A DNA stretch of 64,000 nucleotides, from the NCBI GenBank assembly GCA_013150955.1, contig JAADJD010000044.1, positions 76,660 through 140,659 of the forward strand, in the 5' to 3' direction. A model generated the notes under the pieces. It searched no databases and was not told where the DNA came from. It was given only the letters and a program-made list of their open reading frames with translations. The DNA is from Calditrichota bacterium. Lineage in GTDB: Bacteria > Calditrichota > Calditrichia > RBG-13-44-9 > J042. The position numbers and the translations under genes were made by a program. The first letter of the stretch is position 1, and every line of letters begins with the position of its first letter. Below, piece by piece: positions 55,801-64,000 of the stretch.

Positions 55801-58800
55801 ACCCCGCACACCCACGGAAGAAATCCTGGCCCGCATATGGGAAGATGTGCTGGGGGTGGACAATGTGGGCGCGTTCGACAATTTCTTTGATCTGGGCGGC
55901 CATTCGCTGATGGCCACACAGCTGGTCTCGCGAATCCGTAATGCGTTTCAGATTGAAATCCCCATTCGCCAGGTGTTTGAAGCGGCCAACCTGGCAGAGC
56001 TGGCCCAGAAAATCGATCAGTTGCTTCAGGAAGAACAGGGCGTTTCTCTGCCACCCTTCACCCGGATTTCTCGCGAAGGGTCGTTACCCCTGTCTTTTGC
56101 CCAACAACGGCTCTGGTTCATCGAACAACTGGAACCCGGCACACCCATGTACAATATTCCTTCCACCTTCCGGGTGAAAGGCGATTTGAAGATAAACGTT
56201 CTGGAGCAGGCGCTTACGGAAATTGTGCGCCGGCACGAAGTGTTGCGGACGGCCTTCCTGGAGGAGGATGGTCAGGGACGGCCGGTAATTCATCCCCCGT
56301 TTGCGGTGAAAATACCGGTGCGCGACCTGAGCCACCTGTCCCCCGCGGAACAGGATCAGGCCATTCGGAAGCGGGTGCGTGAATTTCATACGCAGCCATT
56401 CGATCTGGCAAAGATGCCCCTGTTCCGGATCGAACTGCTGAAACTGGCGCCAACGGATCATGTGGTGCTGTTCACCATGCATCACATCATTTCTGATGGC
56501 TGGTCTGTCGGTGTGTTTATTCGGGAGCTGGCCGCGCTGTATCGCAGTTTTTCCGAAGGCAAACCGGCACCGTTACCGGAATTGCCCATCCAGTATGTGG
56601 ATTATGCCGCCTGGCAGCGGGAATGGCTGCGGGATGAGGTGCTGGAAAAGCAGCTGGCGTACTGGCGGGAGAAACTGAAGGGGGCACCGCCGCTGCTGGA
56701 ATTGCCTACGGATCGACCGCGGCCACCGATCCAGTCGTACAAAGGGGCCATCGAGCGCATTGAATTTTCTGAAGAGATGGTGCAGGCGGTGGAAAAACTG
56801 AGCCGCAAGCTGGGGGTTACCCCGTTCATGATCCTGCTGGCGGCATTCAACGTGTTGCTGGCCCGTTATAGCGGTCAGGAGGACATTCTGGTGGGCACGC
56901 CCATTGCCAATCGCCGTTTTGCCGAGATTGAGCCGTTGATTGGTTTCTTTGTCAACACGCTGGTTATCCGGACGGATCTTTCGGGGAACCCCTCGTTTAC
57001 CGAGCTGATCCGCCGGGTGCGCGAGGTGTTACTGGAGGCCTATGCGCATCAGGATTTACCGTTCGAAAAGTTGGTGGAAGAACTGCAGCCACCGCGGAAC
57101 CTGAGCCATTCGCCCTTTTTCCAGGTGGCATTTGTGTTGCAAAACATGCCGGTCTCCGATGTTCGAGTGTCCGGGATTCAATTGAGTCCCATGGCGATCG
57201 ATTCCACCACCGCCAAGTACGATTTGACCTTCTACCTGAACGAAGGCGACGGCAAGATGGTAGGCTTGCTGGAATACAATACCGATTTGTTTGATCGAGA
57301 GACCATTCAACGGATGCTCAATCATTATCAATACCTGCTGGCCGCCGGTCTGGCCAATCCCGATGAAGATGTGTTCGCCCTGCCCATGATGAACGAGGCG
57401 GAACTGGATCGGTTGCTGGTGGAATGGAACCGGACGGAAACCCCCTTCCCGGCGGATCGCACGGTACCGGATTTATTTGAAGAATGGGTGCAGCGGCAAC
57501 CGGACGCACCCGCGGTGGTATTTACACCGTCGGTGGATGCAAAGGCGGATCGACAGGTGCTGACCTATCGCGAGCTGGACCAACGGGCTAACCGGCTGGC
57601 CAACTGGCTGAAGGCCCATGGCGTGGGGCCCGAGACCCTGGTGGGCGTGTGCATGCACCGTTCGCCAGAAATGCTGGTGGGCATCATGGGGATTTTGAAA
57701 GCCGAAGGGGCATTTGTGCCCATCGATCCCGCTTATCCCACTGAGCGGATCCAATTTATGATGGAGGATTCGGGGCTGACCGTATTGCTGACCCAGAAAG
57801 CCATCCGCCCCCATCTACCGGAGACAACCGCCAGGGTGGTGGCACTGGATGAAGATTGGGAAGAGATCGCCCGCGAACCCGATGCGGCACCCCCACGATC
57901 CATTGTCCCCCAGAATCTGGCATACGTGATTTACACCTCCGGTTCTACCGGAAAACCCAAGGGCACCATGTTGCACCATGTGGGACTGGCCAATCTGGTC
58001 ACCGCGCAGATCCAGGCCTTTGACGTGGGGCCCGGAAAGCGCATCCTGCAATTTTCGTCACTCAGCTTTGATGCCAGTGTTTGGGAACTGGTGATGGCAC
58101 TGCTGAGCGGTGCGGCCCTCCACCTGACCACTCAGGAGGTCATTGCCTCGGGGGTGGATTTGCTGGAGATCATGAAGCGGGAAAAGATTACCACCATTAC
58201 CCTGCCACCTTCGGTGCTGGCTGTCTGGCCGGAAACGGAACTCCCCGATCTGGACGTGCTGATCACTGCCGGGGAGAAGGTGGGTGGCGATCTGGTGAAA
58301 CGCTGGGGCAACGGGCGCCGGTTTTTCAATGCGTACGGTCCCACGGAAACCACCGTTTGTGCCAGCATGCACCTGTGTCGCGGCGACTATCCCCAGGGGC
58401 CACCCATTGGGCGTCCCATAGCCAATTTCCGGCTGTATGTGGTGGATCGGTATCTGCGGCCGGTTCCCATTGGCGTCCCCGGCGAACTGGTGGTCGAAGG
58501 AGTGGGGCTGGCGCGGGGATATTTGAAGCGCCCGGATTTGACCGCAGAAAAGTTTGTGCCCAATCCGTTTAGCCAGCAACCGGGATCCCGCCTGTATCGC
58601 ACAGGCGACCTGGTGCGTTTCTTACCGGATGGGGAGATCGAATTTCTGGGGCGGATCGATTTTCAGGTGAAAGTGCGCGGATTCCGAATTGAGTTGGAGG
58701 AAATTGAGGCGGTGCTGGAAACCCATCCTGACATTCGCAATGCAGCCGTTCTGGCACGCACCGATATGGGGGACGATACGCGCCTGGTGGGTTACATCGT

Positions 58801-59389
58801 CCCCGAACCGGGTAAGCAACTCACGTCCGGTCAGGTGCGCAATTTCCTCCAGCAGCACCTTCCGGCGTACATGATTCCATCAGTAATTGTCCAGCTGAAG
58901 GAGATGCCGCTGACGCCTGCAGGTAAGATTGATCGCCGGGCATTGCCCAAACCGGAGCTTTCCCGGGCGGATCTGGAAAGCGAATATGTGGCCCCCCGCA
59001 ACGATCTGGAAGCCGAACTGGCCCAACTGGCCGCCGAACTGCTGGGAATGGAAAAAGTGGGGATTTACGACAACTTCTTTGAGCTGGGCGGTCACTCCCT
59101 GATGGCCACTCAGTTTATTTCCCGGGTAAAGAATCGCTACAAAGTAAACATTCAATTGCGTCAGATTTTTGAAACGCCGACCATTGCGGCCCTGGCGGAA
59201 CATATTCAGGAACTGCGCGAACGACAACAATTCGTAACCGAATCCGAACAGATTGAACGGGTAGATCGGGGTGAACAGGACATTCAACAGCTGCTTTCTC
59301 AACTGGAAAATCTTTCCGAAGAGGAGGCGAGGGAACTGCTGGAAAAAGAAATGCAATCGCTGAAAAACGAAAAGGATGGCGATGAGTGA
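52871..59389 (+). CDS. NRPS: C(DCL)-A(Gln)-PCP-C-A(Phe)-PCP
   Basis: A 2172-residue dimodular protein starting inside the previous gene's stop (ATGAGTAA). The N-terminus DIEAVYPLSPMQQGMLFH marks a C domain of the DCL type, which accepts a D-residue from the upstream epimerase (HHILLDG: His147, His148, Asp152). A1 (~466-960) reads DAQDLGMVD, very near the known Gln code. PCP Ser1012. The second C (~1068-1500) has HHIISDG (His1204, His1205, Asp1209). A2 (~1532-2024) reads DAWTIAAVC, matching the Phe code of gramicidin S synthetase (DAWTIAAIC) except one conservative change. PCP Ser2076. The tail (LLSQLENLSEEEARELLEKE) is a docking helix like that of the 40366 gene. The last 8 bases overlap the next ATG. 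Confidence 0.95.
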   Translation: MSKKGRPKDIEAVYPLSPMQQGMLFHTLYHPEAGQYFEQMSATFRGELDVEAFRRAWQRVIDRNAILRTSFVWKKVSRMMQVVHRQAELPFQFLDWRDLSPEEQEERFEQLMKADREKGFQLGKPPLLRITLIQTGENHYKFLWSHHHILLDGWSLPILLREVFAFYEAFRAGRDIQLPPTPPFGEYIRWLQQQDMSRAEAFWKAYLKGFQHPTPLVVDTLAGRDTVGEVATRERFLSPQLTQSLQQLAAQQQLTLSTLVQLAWALLLYRYSGERDVVFGLTLSGRPHELPGAENMMGLFINTLPVRVQFHPDQSVLEVLQELQARQVDIQEFQYTPLVEVQGWSEVPRHTPLFQSIFVFENYPVDASIRQQKLSIEISDIRSYEKTNFPITVVSAPGDPMAIKITYDTERFTDAAIERMLGHLERILSQMVTNPKIRDISILTPEERSRLLEEWNPPAQPFDRDTLLPQRIEAVAQEHPDRPAVCYQDQQLSYQQLNEQANQLAHFLREQGIRPDDRVGVCLPRSTDLVVAIVGILKSGAAYVPIDPTYPEDRIRYILQDSAIPVLITRSDLEPLFTGYEGKRVLLDQKDAFKTYPTTNPEPVARPENLAYVIYTSGSTGRPKGVMIEHQSVLHLMFALQERIYDHYESRVYRATLNAPVLFDASVQQLVLLGLGHTLDIVPDDIRQDGQGLLRFLIDRRIDVLDCVPTQLKLLIEAGLFEQEDWQPPICLPGGEAIDEHTWKQLQSSKRMDFYNMYGPTECTVDSVVSVVKETSARPNIGRALQNMRVYILDAELNPVPVGVVGELYLSGAGVGRGYLNRPELTAERFLPDPFSPQPGARMYRTGDLGRWLEDGTIEFVGRADTQVKVHGFRIELGEIESVLAEHPAVKEAVVQVHRDERGHQRLVAYWIRQSDATEVQSQDLREYLREHLPAYMVPAVFMEMDRFPLTPNGKIDRRALPRPQLGQREAFREYAAPRTPTEEILARIWEDVLGVDNVGAFDNFFDLGGHSLMATQLVSRIRNAFQIEIPIRQVFEAANLAELAQKIDQLLQEEQGVSLPPFTRISREGSLPLSFAQQRLWFIEQLEPGTPMYNIPSTFRVKGDLKINVLEQALTEIVRRHEVLRTAFLEEDGQGRPVIHPPFAVKIPVRDLSHLSPAEQDQAIRKRVREFHTQPFDLAKMPLFRIELLKLAPTDHVVLFTMHHIISDGWSVGVFIRELAALYRSFSEGKPAPLPELPIQYVDYAAWQREWLRDEVLEKQLAYWREKLKGAPPLLELPTDRPRPPIQSYKGAIERIEFSEEMVQAVEKLSRKLGVTPFMILLAAFNVLLARYSGQEDILVGTPIANRRFAEIEPLIGFFVNTLVIRTDLSGNPSFTELIRRVREVLLEAYAHQDLPFEKLVEELQPPRNLSHSPFFQVAFVLQNMPVSDVRVSGIQLSPMAIDSTTAKYDLTFYLNEGDGKMVGLLEYNTDLFDRETIQRMLNHYQYLLAAGLANPDEDVFALPMMNEAELDRLLVEWNRTETPFPADRTVPDLFEEWVQRQPDAPAVVFTPSVDAKADRQVLTYRELDQRANRLANWLKAHGVGPETLVGVCMHRSPEMLVGIMGILKAEGAFVPIDPAYPTERIQFMMEDSGLTVLLTQKAIRPHLPETTARVVALDEDWEEIAREPDAAPPRSIVPQNLAYVIYTSGSTGKPKGTMLHHVGLANLVTAQIQAFDVGPGKRILQFSSLSFDASVWELVMALLSGAALHLTTQEVIASGVDLLEIMKREKITTITLPPSVLAVWPETELPDLDVLITAGEKVGGDLVKRWGNGRRFFNAYGPTETTVCASMHLCRGDYPQGPPIGRPIANFRLYVVDRYLRPVPIGVPGELVVEGVGLARGYLKRPDLTAEKFVPNPFSQQPGSRLYRTGDLVRFLPDGEIEFLGRIDFQVKVRGFRIELEEIEAVLETHPDIRNAAVLARTDMGDDTRLVGYIVPEPGKQLTSGQVRNFLQQHLPAYMIPSVIVQLKEMPLTPAGKIDRRALPKPELSRADLESEYVAPRNDLEAELAQLAAELLGMEKVGIYDNFFELGGHSLMATQFISRVKNRYKVNIQLRQIFETPTIAALAEHIQELRERQQFVTESEQIERVDRGEQDIQQLLSQLENLSEEEARELLEKEMQSLKNEKDGDE

Positions 59390-62300
59390 TTTAAATAAAC
59401 TGCTGGAATCGCTTTCTCCCGAAAAGCGGAAACTGCTGGAATTGCAATTAAAGAAGAAGGGCAGTGCATTTAATACGTTTCCGCTTTCGTACGCCCAGCG
59501 GCGGCTGTGGTTTCTGGAACAGCTGATGCCGGGCAACACCGCGTACAATATTCCGGCTGCCGTTCGGTTGGAGGGACGGCTGGATATTCCGGCAGTGGAG
59601 GAAAGTCTGCAAACCATCGTGCAGCGTCACGAGGTGTTGCGGACGACGTTCACCACGGTCAATGGCAATCCCATGCAGGTCATTCATCGCCAGATGTCCA
59701 TTCCGCTGCAGGTGGTGGATTTGTCATCGCTGAACGGGCATCATCAGCAGGCGCGACTGCGGCAGGAGATGCGGCGGCTGGCAGCGACTGCATTTTCTTT
59801 ACAGAAAGGCCCCTTGCTGCGGGTGACCCTGTTTCGTCTGGCTCCGGAGGAACACGTCCTGTTTGTGGTGATGCACCACATCATTTCTGACGGCTGGTCG
59901 GTCGGCGTGTTTATTCGGGAGTTTTCAGAGCTTTATGCCGCCCGCCTGCAGAAGCGGGAACCCCGTTTACCCGAACTGCCCATTCAGTACGTGGATTTTG
60001 CCCAATGGCAGCGCAAATGGTTGAGTGGTGAAAATCGGAAAAAACAACTGGACTACTGGAAACAGGTGCTGGGGGAAGAGCCCCCGGTGCTGGAATTGCC
60101 CACCGATCGTCCCCGTTCTCCCATCCGGCGCTACCGGGGCGATTGTGTGGAAGCGACCTTTCCGGCTGAACTGGTCACCCGGCTGCACCAGTTTGCCAGT
60201 GAGCACCAAAGCACGTTATTCATGACCCTGCTGGCGGCATTTTACGTACTGCTGTTCCGGTATTCCGGGCAGGAAGACATGACCGTGGGAACTCCTATTG
60301 CCAATCGCAATCGCGAAGAGACCGAGAATTTGATCGGCTTTTTCGTCAACACGCTGGTGCTGCGGGCACAATTTGCCGGTCACTGGAGTTTTGAGCAGTT
60401 GCTGGATGCGGTACGTCAGAATGCCCTGGGAGCCTTTTCCCACCAGGATCTGCCCTTCGAAATGCTGGTGGAGGAGTTGTCGCCGCCGCGGGATACCAGT
60501 CATACGCCGCTTTTCCAGGTGATGTTTGTGCACCAGAACCTGCCGGCGCAAAAATTCGAACTGCCTGGCCTTACCCTGAGTCCGGTGAAGCTGGAAACAG
60601 ATGCCACCAAATTTGACCTGACGCTGACAGTGGGCGAAAATGCCCGCGGTGAATTGCTGGTGAACCTGGAATACGATGCCGACCTGTTTCATCGGGAAAC
60701 CATTCAGCGGATGGTGCAACACTATTGCCATTTACTGGAAGCGATTGTGCAAAATCCACAGCAACCGATTTGCCAGTTACCCATGCTGAGTCCGGCGGAA
60801 GAAGAGGAAATCTGGAAAAAATTGCAACCTCTGGACGTGTCCCGGGATTGGTCCCGTTTGCGGCCGGATCGAAAGCGGCCGCATCGCTCCCGGGAGTTTA
60901 TCGATCCGGTTCATCGATTGATAGAGATACAGGCGCGAGAACACCCCGATGCGGTGGCGATCGTTTTCCATGAACAGCAGATGACCTTCGGGGAACTGGA
61001 TGCGCGGGCCAACCGATTGGCCCATTTTCTGCGCCAGAAGGGTGTGGGACCCGATACGCTGGTGGGCGTCAGCCTGCCGCGAACACCCGATCTCATCGTT
61101 GCCCTGTATGCCATCTTGAAAGCCGGTGGGGCTTACGTGCCCATCGATCTCGATTACCCGCTGGAGAGGAAGAAATATATTCTGGAAGACGCGGCGCTTT
61201 CGCTGGTGGTAACCGATTCCCGGATAAACCGGTCGTGGCCTTCCACTAATGCGGAGTTGATCTTCCTGGATCAGATTGAAGGGGAGCTGGCAACTTTTCC
61301 GGATGCTGCGCCGGATGTTTCGACTGACCCCGAACACCTGGCCTACATGATTTACACTTCCGGTTCCACGGGGCGACCCAAGGGTACCATGATCACCCAT
61401 CGGGGATTGACCCACTACCTGAACTGGGCGGTTCGAGTATATCCGCTGGATAAAGGCCGGGGAAGTCTGGTACATTCTACCATCGCGTTCGATGCTACCG
61501 TTACCGCCATTTTCCCGGCATTAATTATGGGACGGGCCATCTATCTGGTTCCTGAAGGGCAGGAGGTGGAGCAGCTGGCCGCAATGTTACGGACGTACCG
61601 GGATTTTAGTCTGGTTAAAATTACTCCCGCACATCTGGAGTTGCTGGAACAGCAGATTCCCCCCGAAGAAGCGGCTGGATTAACCCACGCCCTGGTGATC
61701 GGGGGCGAAAATTTGACCTACGATCGCATTGCCTTCTGGCAGCGCCATGCCCCCGAAACCTGGATTTACAATGAATACGGTCCCACCGAAACGGTGGTGG
61801 GATGTGTGGTCTATCGGGTTCCCGAAAGTGAGCAGGCGATGGGATCGGTGCCGATTGGTCAGGCTATTCCGGGCATTCGCGTCTATGTGCTGGATGCCTA
61901 TCTGCAACCGGTGCCCGTGGGTGTGCCGGGAGAATTGTTTATTGCCGGAGACGGTGTGGCGCGCGGATACTGGAAGCGCCCCGATTTAACGGCGGAAAGA
62001 TTTCTGCCGGATCCGTTTGCGAGTGAATCCGGTGCCCGCATGTATCGAACGGGCGATTTGGTACGGTTGCGCCCGGATGGGCAGCTGGAATTTCTGGGAC
62101 GGCTGGACAATCAGGTGAAGATTCGCGGCTATCGGATTGAGCTGGGAGAAATCGAATCCGTACTGCAGCAACATCCCGATGTCCGGGAGGTGGTGGTGCT
62201 GTTGCGCGAAGACGTTCCCGGCGATCGTCGCCTGGTGGCTTACGTTGTTCCGGAAAATAATGCCAGCCTGACTCAGGAGACCCTGCGGGATTTCCTGGGA

Positions 62301-64000
62301 CAAACCCTGCCTGACTATATGATCCCGGCTTCCTTCATCTTTCTGGAGGCCTTCCCCCTGACGCCCAATGGGAAGATCGATCGGAAGGCGTTGCCGGCAC
62401 CCGATTATGCGACCATCGTGTCTGAAACACCGTATGTCGCCCCGCGGACGCCCACGGAAGAAATTGTTGCCCGGCAGATGGCAGCCGTCCTGAATCTGGA
62501 ACGCGTGGGGGTACAGGACAATTTCTTTAATCTGGGTGGACACTCGCTGCTGGCCACCCAGCTGGTGTCCCGTATCAACGATGCTTTTGACATTCAGTTG
62601 CCGCTCACTGCCGTTTTCGAAGCGCCCACGGTGGAGGGGCTGGCGCGCCGAATCACCCGCCTGCAGCTGGAAGAAAAGGGGCTGGAGCAATTGCCCATCG
62701 AGCCGGTTCCGCGGGACCGGGAGCTTCTCCTTTCCTTTTCCCAGCAGCGATTGTGGTTCCTGGATCAGATGGAACCGGAAAGTCCCTTCTACAACATTCC
62801 AGCGGCCTTTCGCATTCGGGGGAATCTGGATCTGGACATTTTCCGTCGGGCTGTACAGGAAGTGGTGAAACGCCACGAGATTTTGCGGACCCGGATCGAG
62901 ACCGTGGACGGGCGACCGCGGCAGGTCGTTCTGGATCACCTGCCGGTGGACATCCCGGTGGAGGAATTTGCGGATCTGCCCGAATCTGATCGACAGGCGG
63001 AGGTCGAAAAGCAGGGGCGAGAGATTGCCCGTCAGGGATTTCGCCTGAATGAACCCCCGCTGTTTCGCATTAAAATCCTGCGATTTGCCCCCGATGACCA
63101 CGCGGTCATCATCAGCATGCACCACATCATTTCCGATGGCTGGTCCATGGGAATCCTGGTGCGGGAAATTGCAACCCATTATCAGGCATTTCGGGACAAT
63201 CGTCCTTCTCCGCTGCCGCCATTATCCATTCAATACGCCGATTTTGCCGCCTGGCAACATCGCTGGCTGGAAAGCGAGGTGTATCAGAAACAGATCCAGT
63301 ACTGGCAAGAGAAGCTGGCCGATTCGCCGCCGTTACTGGAATTGCCCACCGATCGTCCCCGACCGTCGGTTCCGTCCTTTAGGGGTGATGTGTACACCTT
63401 TCGGATCGACGGGGAGTTGACACGAAAACTGATGACCCTGTGCCAGGAGACTGACACCACGTTGTTCATGACCCTGCTGGCTGCCTTTGCAGCCCTGTTG
63501 TCCCGATACAGCGGTCAAAAGGATATCAATATTGGAACGCCCATTGCCAATCGGAATCGGCTGGAAATAGAACCGTTGATTGGATTTTTTGTGAATACCC
63601 TGGTGTTGCGAACCGACCTGAGTGGGCCGGTGACCTTCCGGAAGTTGCTGCATCGGGTTCGGCAGACCGCGCTGGAAGCTTATGCCCATCAGGATGTTCC
63701 ATTCGAGAAGATTGTGGACGTATTGAATATTCCGCGGGATGTCAGTCACAGTCCCCTGTTCCAGGTCATGTTTAGCCTGAACAACATACGCACCGAGGGG
63801 CAGCAGTTCTCCGAGCTTCAGATCACCCCGGTGCTTCTCCATAGCGGTACCGCCAAGTTCGACCTGACCCTGGAGATGAACGAGCGTGGCGATGGCCTGG
63901 ATGCCCTGGTTGAATACAACACCGATTTATTTGATCGCGAGACGATCGCGCAGATGATGAATCATTTTATTCGGCTGCTGGAGGGTGTGGTGGCGGATCC
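59382..64000 (+). CDS. NRPS: C-A(Asn-like)-PCP-C-..., runs off the window
   Basis: Starts at ATGAGTGA overlapping the previous stop by 8 bp; 1539 codons are visible and the frame is open at the right edge. The N-terminus (DLNKLLESLSPEKRKLLELQL) is a docking helix. C (~30-460) has HHIISDG (His165, His166, Asp170). A (~510-1002) has TSGSTGRPKG and reads DATKVGEVG, close to the Asn code DLTKLGEVG; Asp or a modified Asn is possible. PCP Ser1055 in LGGHSL. A second C domain (~1120 onward; HHIISDG, His1247, His1248, Asp1252) is nearly complete where the window ends. At least one more A-PCP must lie downstream, with the release domain still unseen. Confidence 0.95.
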   Translation, partial: MSDLNKLLESLSPEKRKLLELQLKKKGSAFNTFPLSYAQRRLWFLEQLMPGNTAYNIPAAVRLEGRLDIPAVEESLQTIVQRHEVLRTTFTTVNGNPMQVIHRQMSIPLQVVDLSSLNGHHQQARLRQEMRRLAATAFSLQKGPLLRVTLFRLAPEEHVLFVVMHHIISDGWSVGVFIREFSELYAARLQKREPRLPELPIQYVDFAQWQRKWLSGENRKKQLDYWKQVLGEEPPVLELPTDRPRSPIRRYRGDCVEATFPAELVTRLHQFASEHQSTLFMTLLAAFYVLLFRYSGQEDMTVGTPIANRNREETENLIGFFVNTLVLRAQFAGHWSFEQLLDAVRQNALGAFSHQDLPFEMLVEELSPPRDTSHTPLFQVMFVHQNLPAQKFELPGLTLSPVKLETDATKFDLTLTVGENARGELLVNLEYDADLFHRETIQRMVQHYCHLLEAIVQNPQQPICQLPMLSPAEEEEIWKKLQPLDVSRDWSRLRPDRKRPHRSREFIDPVHRLIEIQAREHPDAVAIVFHEQQMTFGELDARANRLAHFLRQKGVGPDTLVGVSLPRTPDLIVALYAILKAGGAYVPIDLDYPLERKKYILEDAALSLVVTDSRINRSWPSTNAELIFLDQIEGELATFPDAAPDVSTDPEHLAYMIYTSGSTGRPKGTMITHRGLTHYLNWAVRVYPLDKGRGSLVHSTIAFDATVTAIFPALIMGRAIYLVPEGQEVEQLAAMLRTYRDFSLVKITPAHLELLEQQIPPEEAAGLTHALVIGGENLTYDRIAFWQRHAPETWIYNEYGPTETVVGCVVYRVPESEQAMGSVPIGQAIPGIRVYVLDAYLQPVPVGVPGELFIAGDGVARGYWKRPDLTAERFLPDPFASESGARMYRTGDLVRLRPDGQLEFLGRLDNQVKIRGYRIELGEIESVLQQHPDVREVVVLLREDVPGDRRLVAYVVPENNASLTQETLRDFLGQTLPDYMIPASFIFLEAFPLTPNGKIDRKALPAPDYATIVSETPYVAPRTPTEEIVARQMAAVLNLERVGVQDNFFNLGGHSLLATQLVSRINDAFDIQLPLTAVFEAPTVEGLARRITRLQLEEKGLEQLPIEPVPRDRELLLSFSQQRLWFLDQMEPESPFYNIPAAFRIRGNLDLDIFRRAVQEVVKRHEILRTRIETVDGRPRQVVLDHLPVDIPVEEFADLPESDRQAEVEKQGREIARQGFRLNEPPLFRIKILRFAPDDHAVIISMHHIISDGWSMGILVREIATHYQAFRDNRPSPLPPLSIQYADFAAWQHRWLESEVYQKQIQYWQEKLADSPPLLELPTDRPRPSVPSFRGDVYTFRIDGELTRKLMTLCQETDTTLFMTLLAAFAALLSRYSGQKDINIGTPIANRNRLEIEPLIGFFVNTLVLRTDLSGPVTFRKLLHRVRQTALEAYAHQDVPFEKIVDVLNIPRDVSHSPLFQVMFSLNNIRTEGQQFSELQITPVLLHSGTAKFDLTLEMNERGDGLDALVEYNTDLFDRETIAQMMNHFIRLLEGVVAD

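Noticed and set aside
61986-63179. 397-codon minus-strand open frame
   Set aside because: It is antisense to the A-PCP-C region of the last NRPS gene, whose core motifs are all intact in the plus frame.
60000-64000. Terminal thioesterase or reductase domain in the last gene
   Set aside because: Only C, A, PCP and a second C domain are visible; no GxSxG hydrolase or reductase motif appears before the window ends.

Overview
The window looks like a bacterial chromosome segment of moderate GC. The subtilase at 4016-6631 ends in the NPFNP / FlgD-like module and short basic tail typical of secreted proteins in the Fibrobacterota-Chlorobiota-Bacteroidota (FCB) group, especially Calditrichota- and Ignavibacteria-like lineages. 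With the many ~150-bp intergenic repeats this suggests an environmental FCB-type bacterium; that placement is inference. I see no rRNA, tRNA, CRISPR array or transposase gene.

Left part (1-19.5 kb): ordinary housekeeping genes. In order: a receiver-only response regulator overlapping a metallo-beta-lactamase-fold phosphodiesterase; a convergent second response regulator; an eIF2B-like isomerase overlapping cutA; a secreted subtilisin-like protease; a Glu/Leu/Phe/Val-type dehydrogenase (gdhA); an Xaa-Pro aminopeptidase; the de novo NAD operon nadC-nadA-nadB; acetyl-CoA synthetase on the other strand with a strong terminator hairpin; a Tat-signal aldo/keto reductase; rpiA; and a small unknown protein. 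Long intergenic stretches hold a family of ~150-170 bp repeats with imperfect terminal inverted repeats, densest at 18.9-20.0 kb.

Right part (20.5-64 kb, running off the window): a same-strand block of seven genes, six of them giant, encoding a hybrid polyketide/nonribosomal peptide assembly line. Order: FAAL-ACP-KS-AT-DH-psiKR-ER-KR-ACP-C-A(methyltransferase insert)-PCP | carnitine-acyltransferase-like protein | KS-AT-KR-ACP | C-A-PCP | C-A-PCP-sulfotransferase-C-A-PCP-E | C-A-PCP-C-A-PCP | C-A-PCP-C-... The logic is a lipopeptide: a fatty acid is activated by FAAL, extended once by a fully reducing module whose AT motif suggests methylmalonyl-CoA, joined to an amino acid, extended by a malonyl/ketoreducing module, and then by at least six further residues. 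Three adenylation pockets can be read with some confidence (Gln, Phe, Asn-like).

The most unusual parts are a PRMT-type methyltransferase with a double-E loop inserted between a8 and a9 of the first A domain, a free-standing carnitine-acyltransferase-like protein lacking the catalytic His, and an in-line PAPS sulfotransferase domain. A candidate operator palindrome and a possible 20-codon leader ORF with a hairpin lie just upstream of the first synthase gene. No thioesterase, transporter, phosphopantetheinyl transferase or regulator is inside the window, so the locus must continue to the right.
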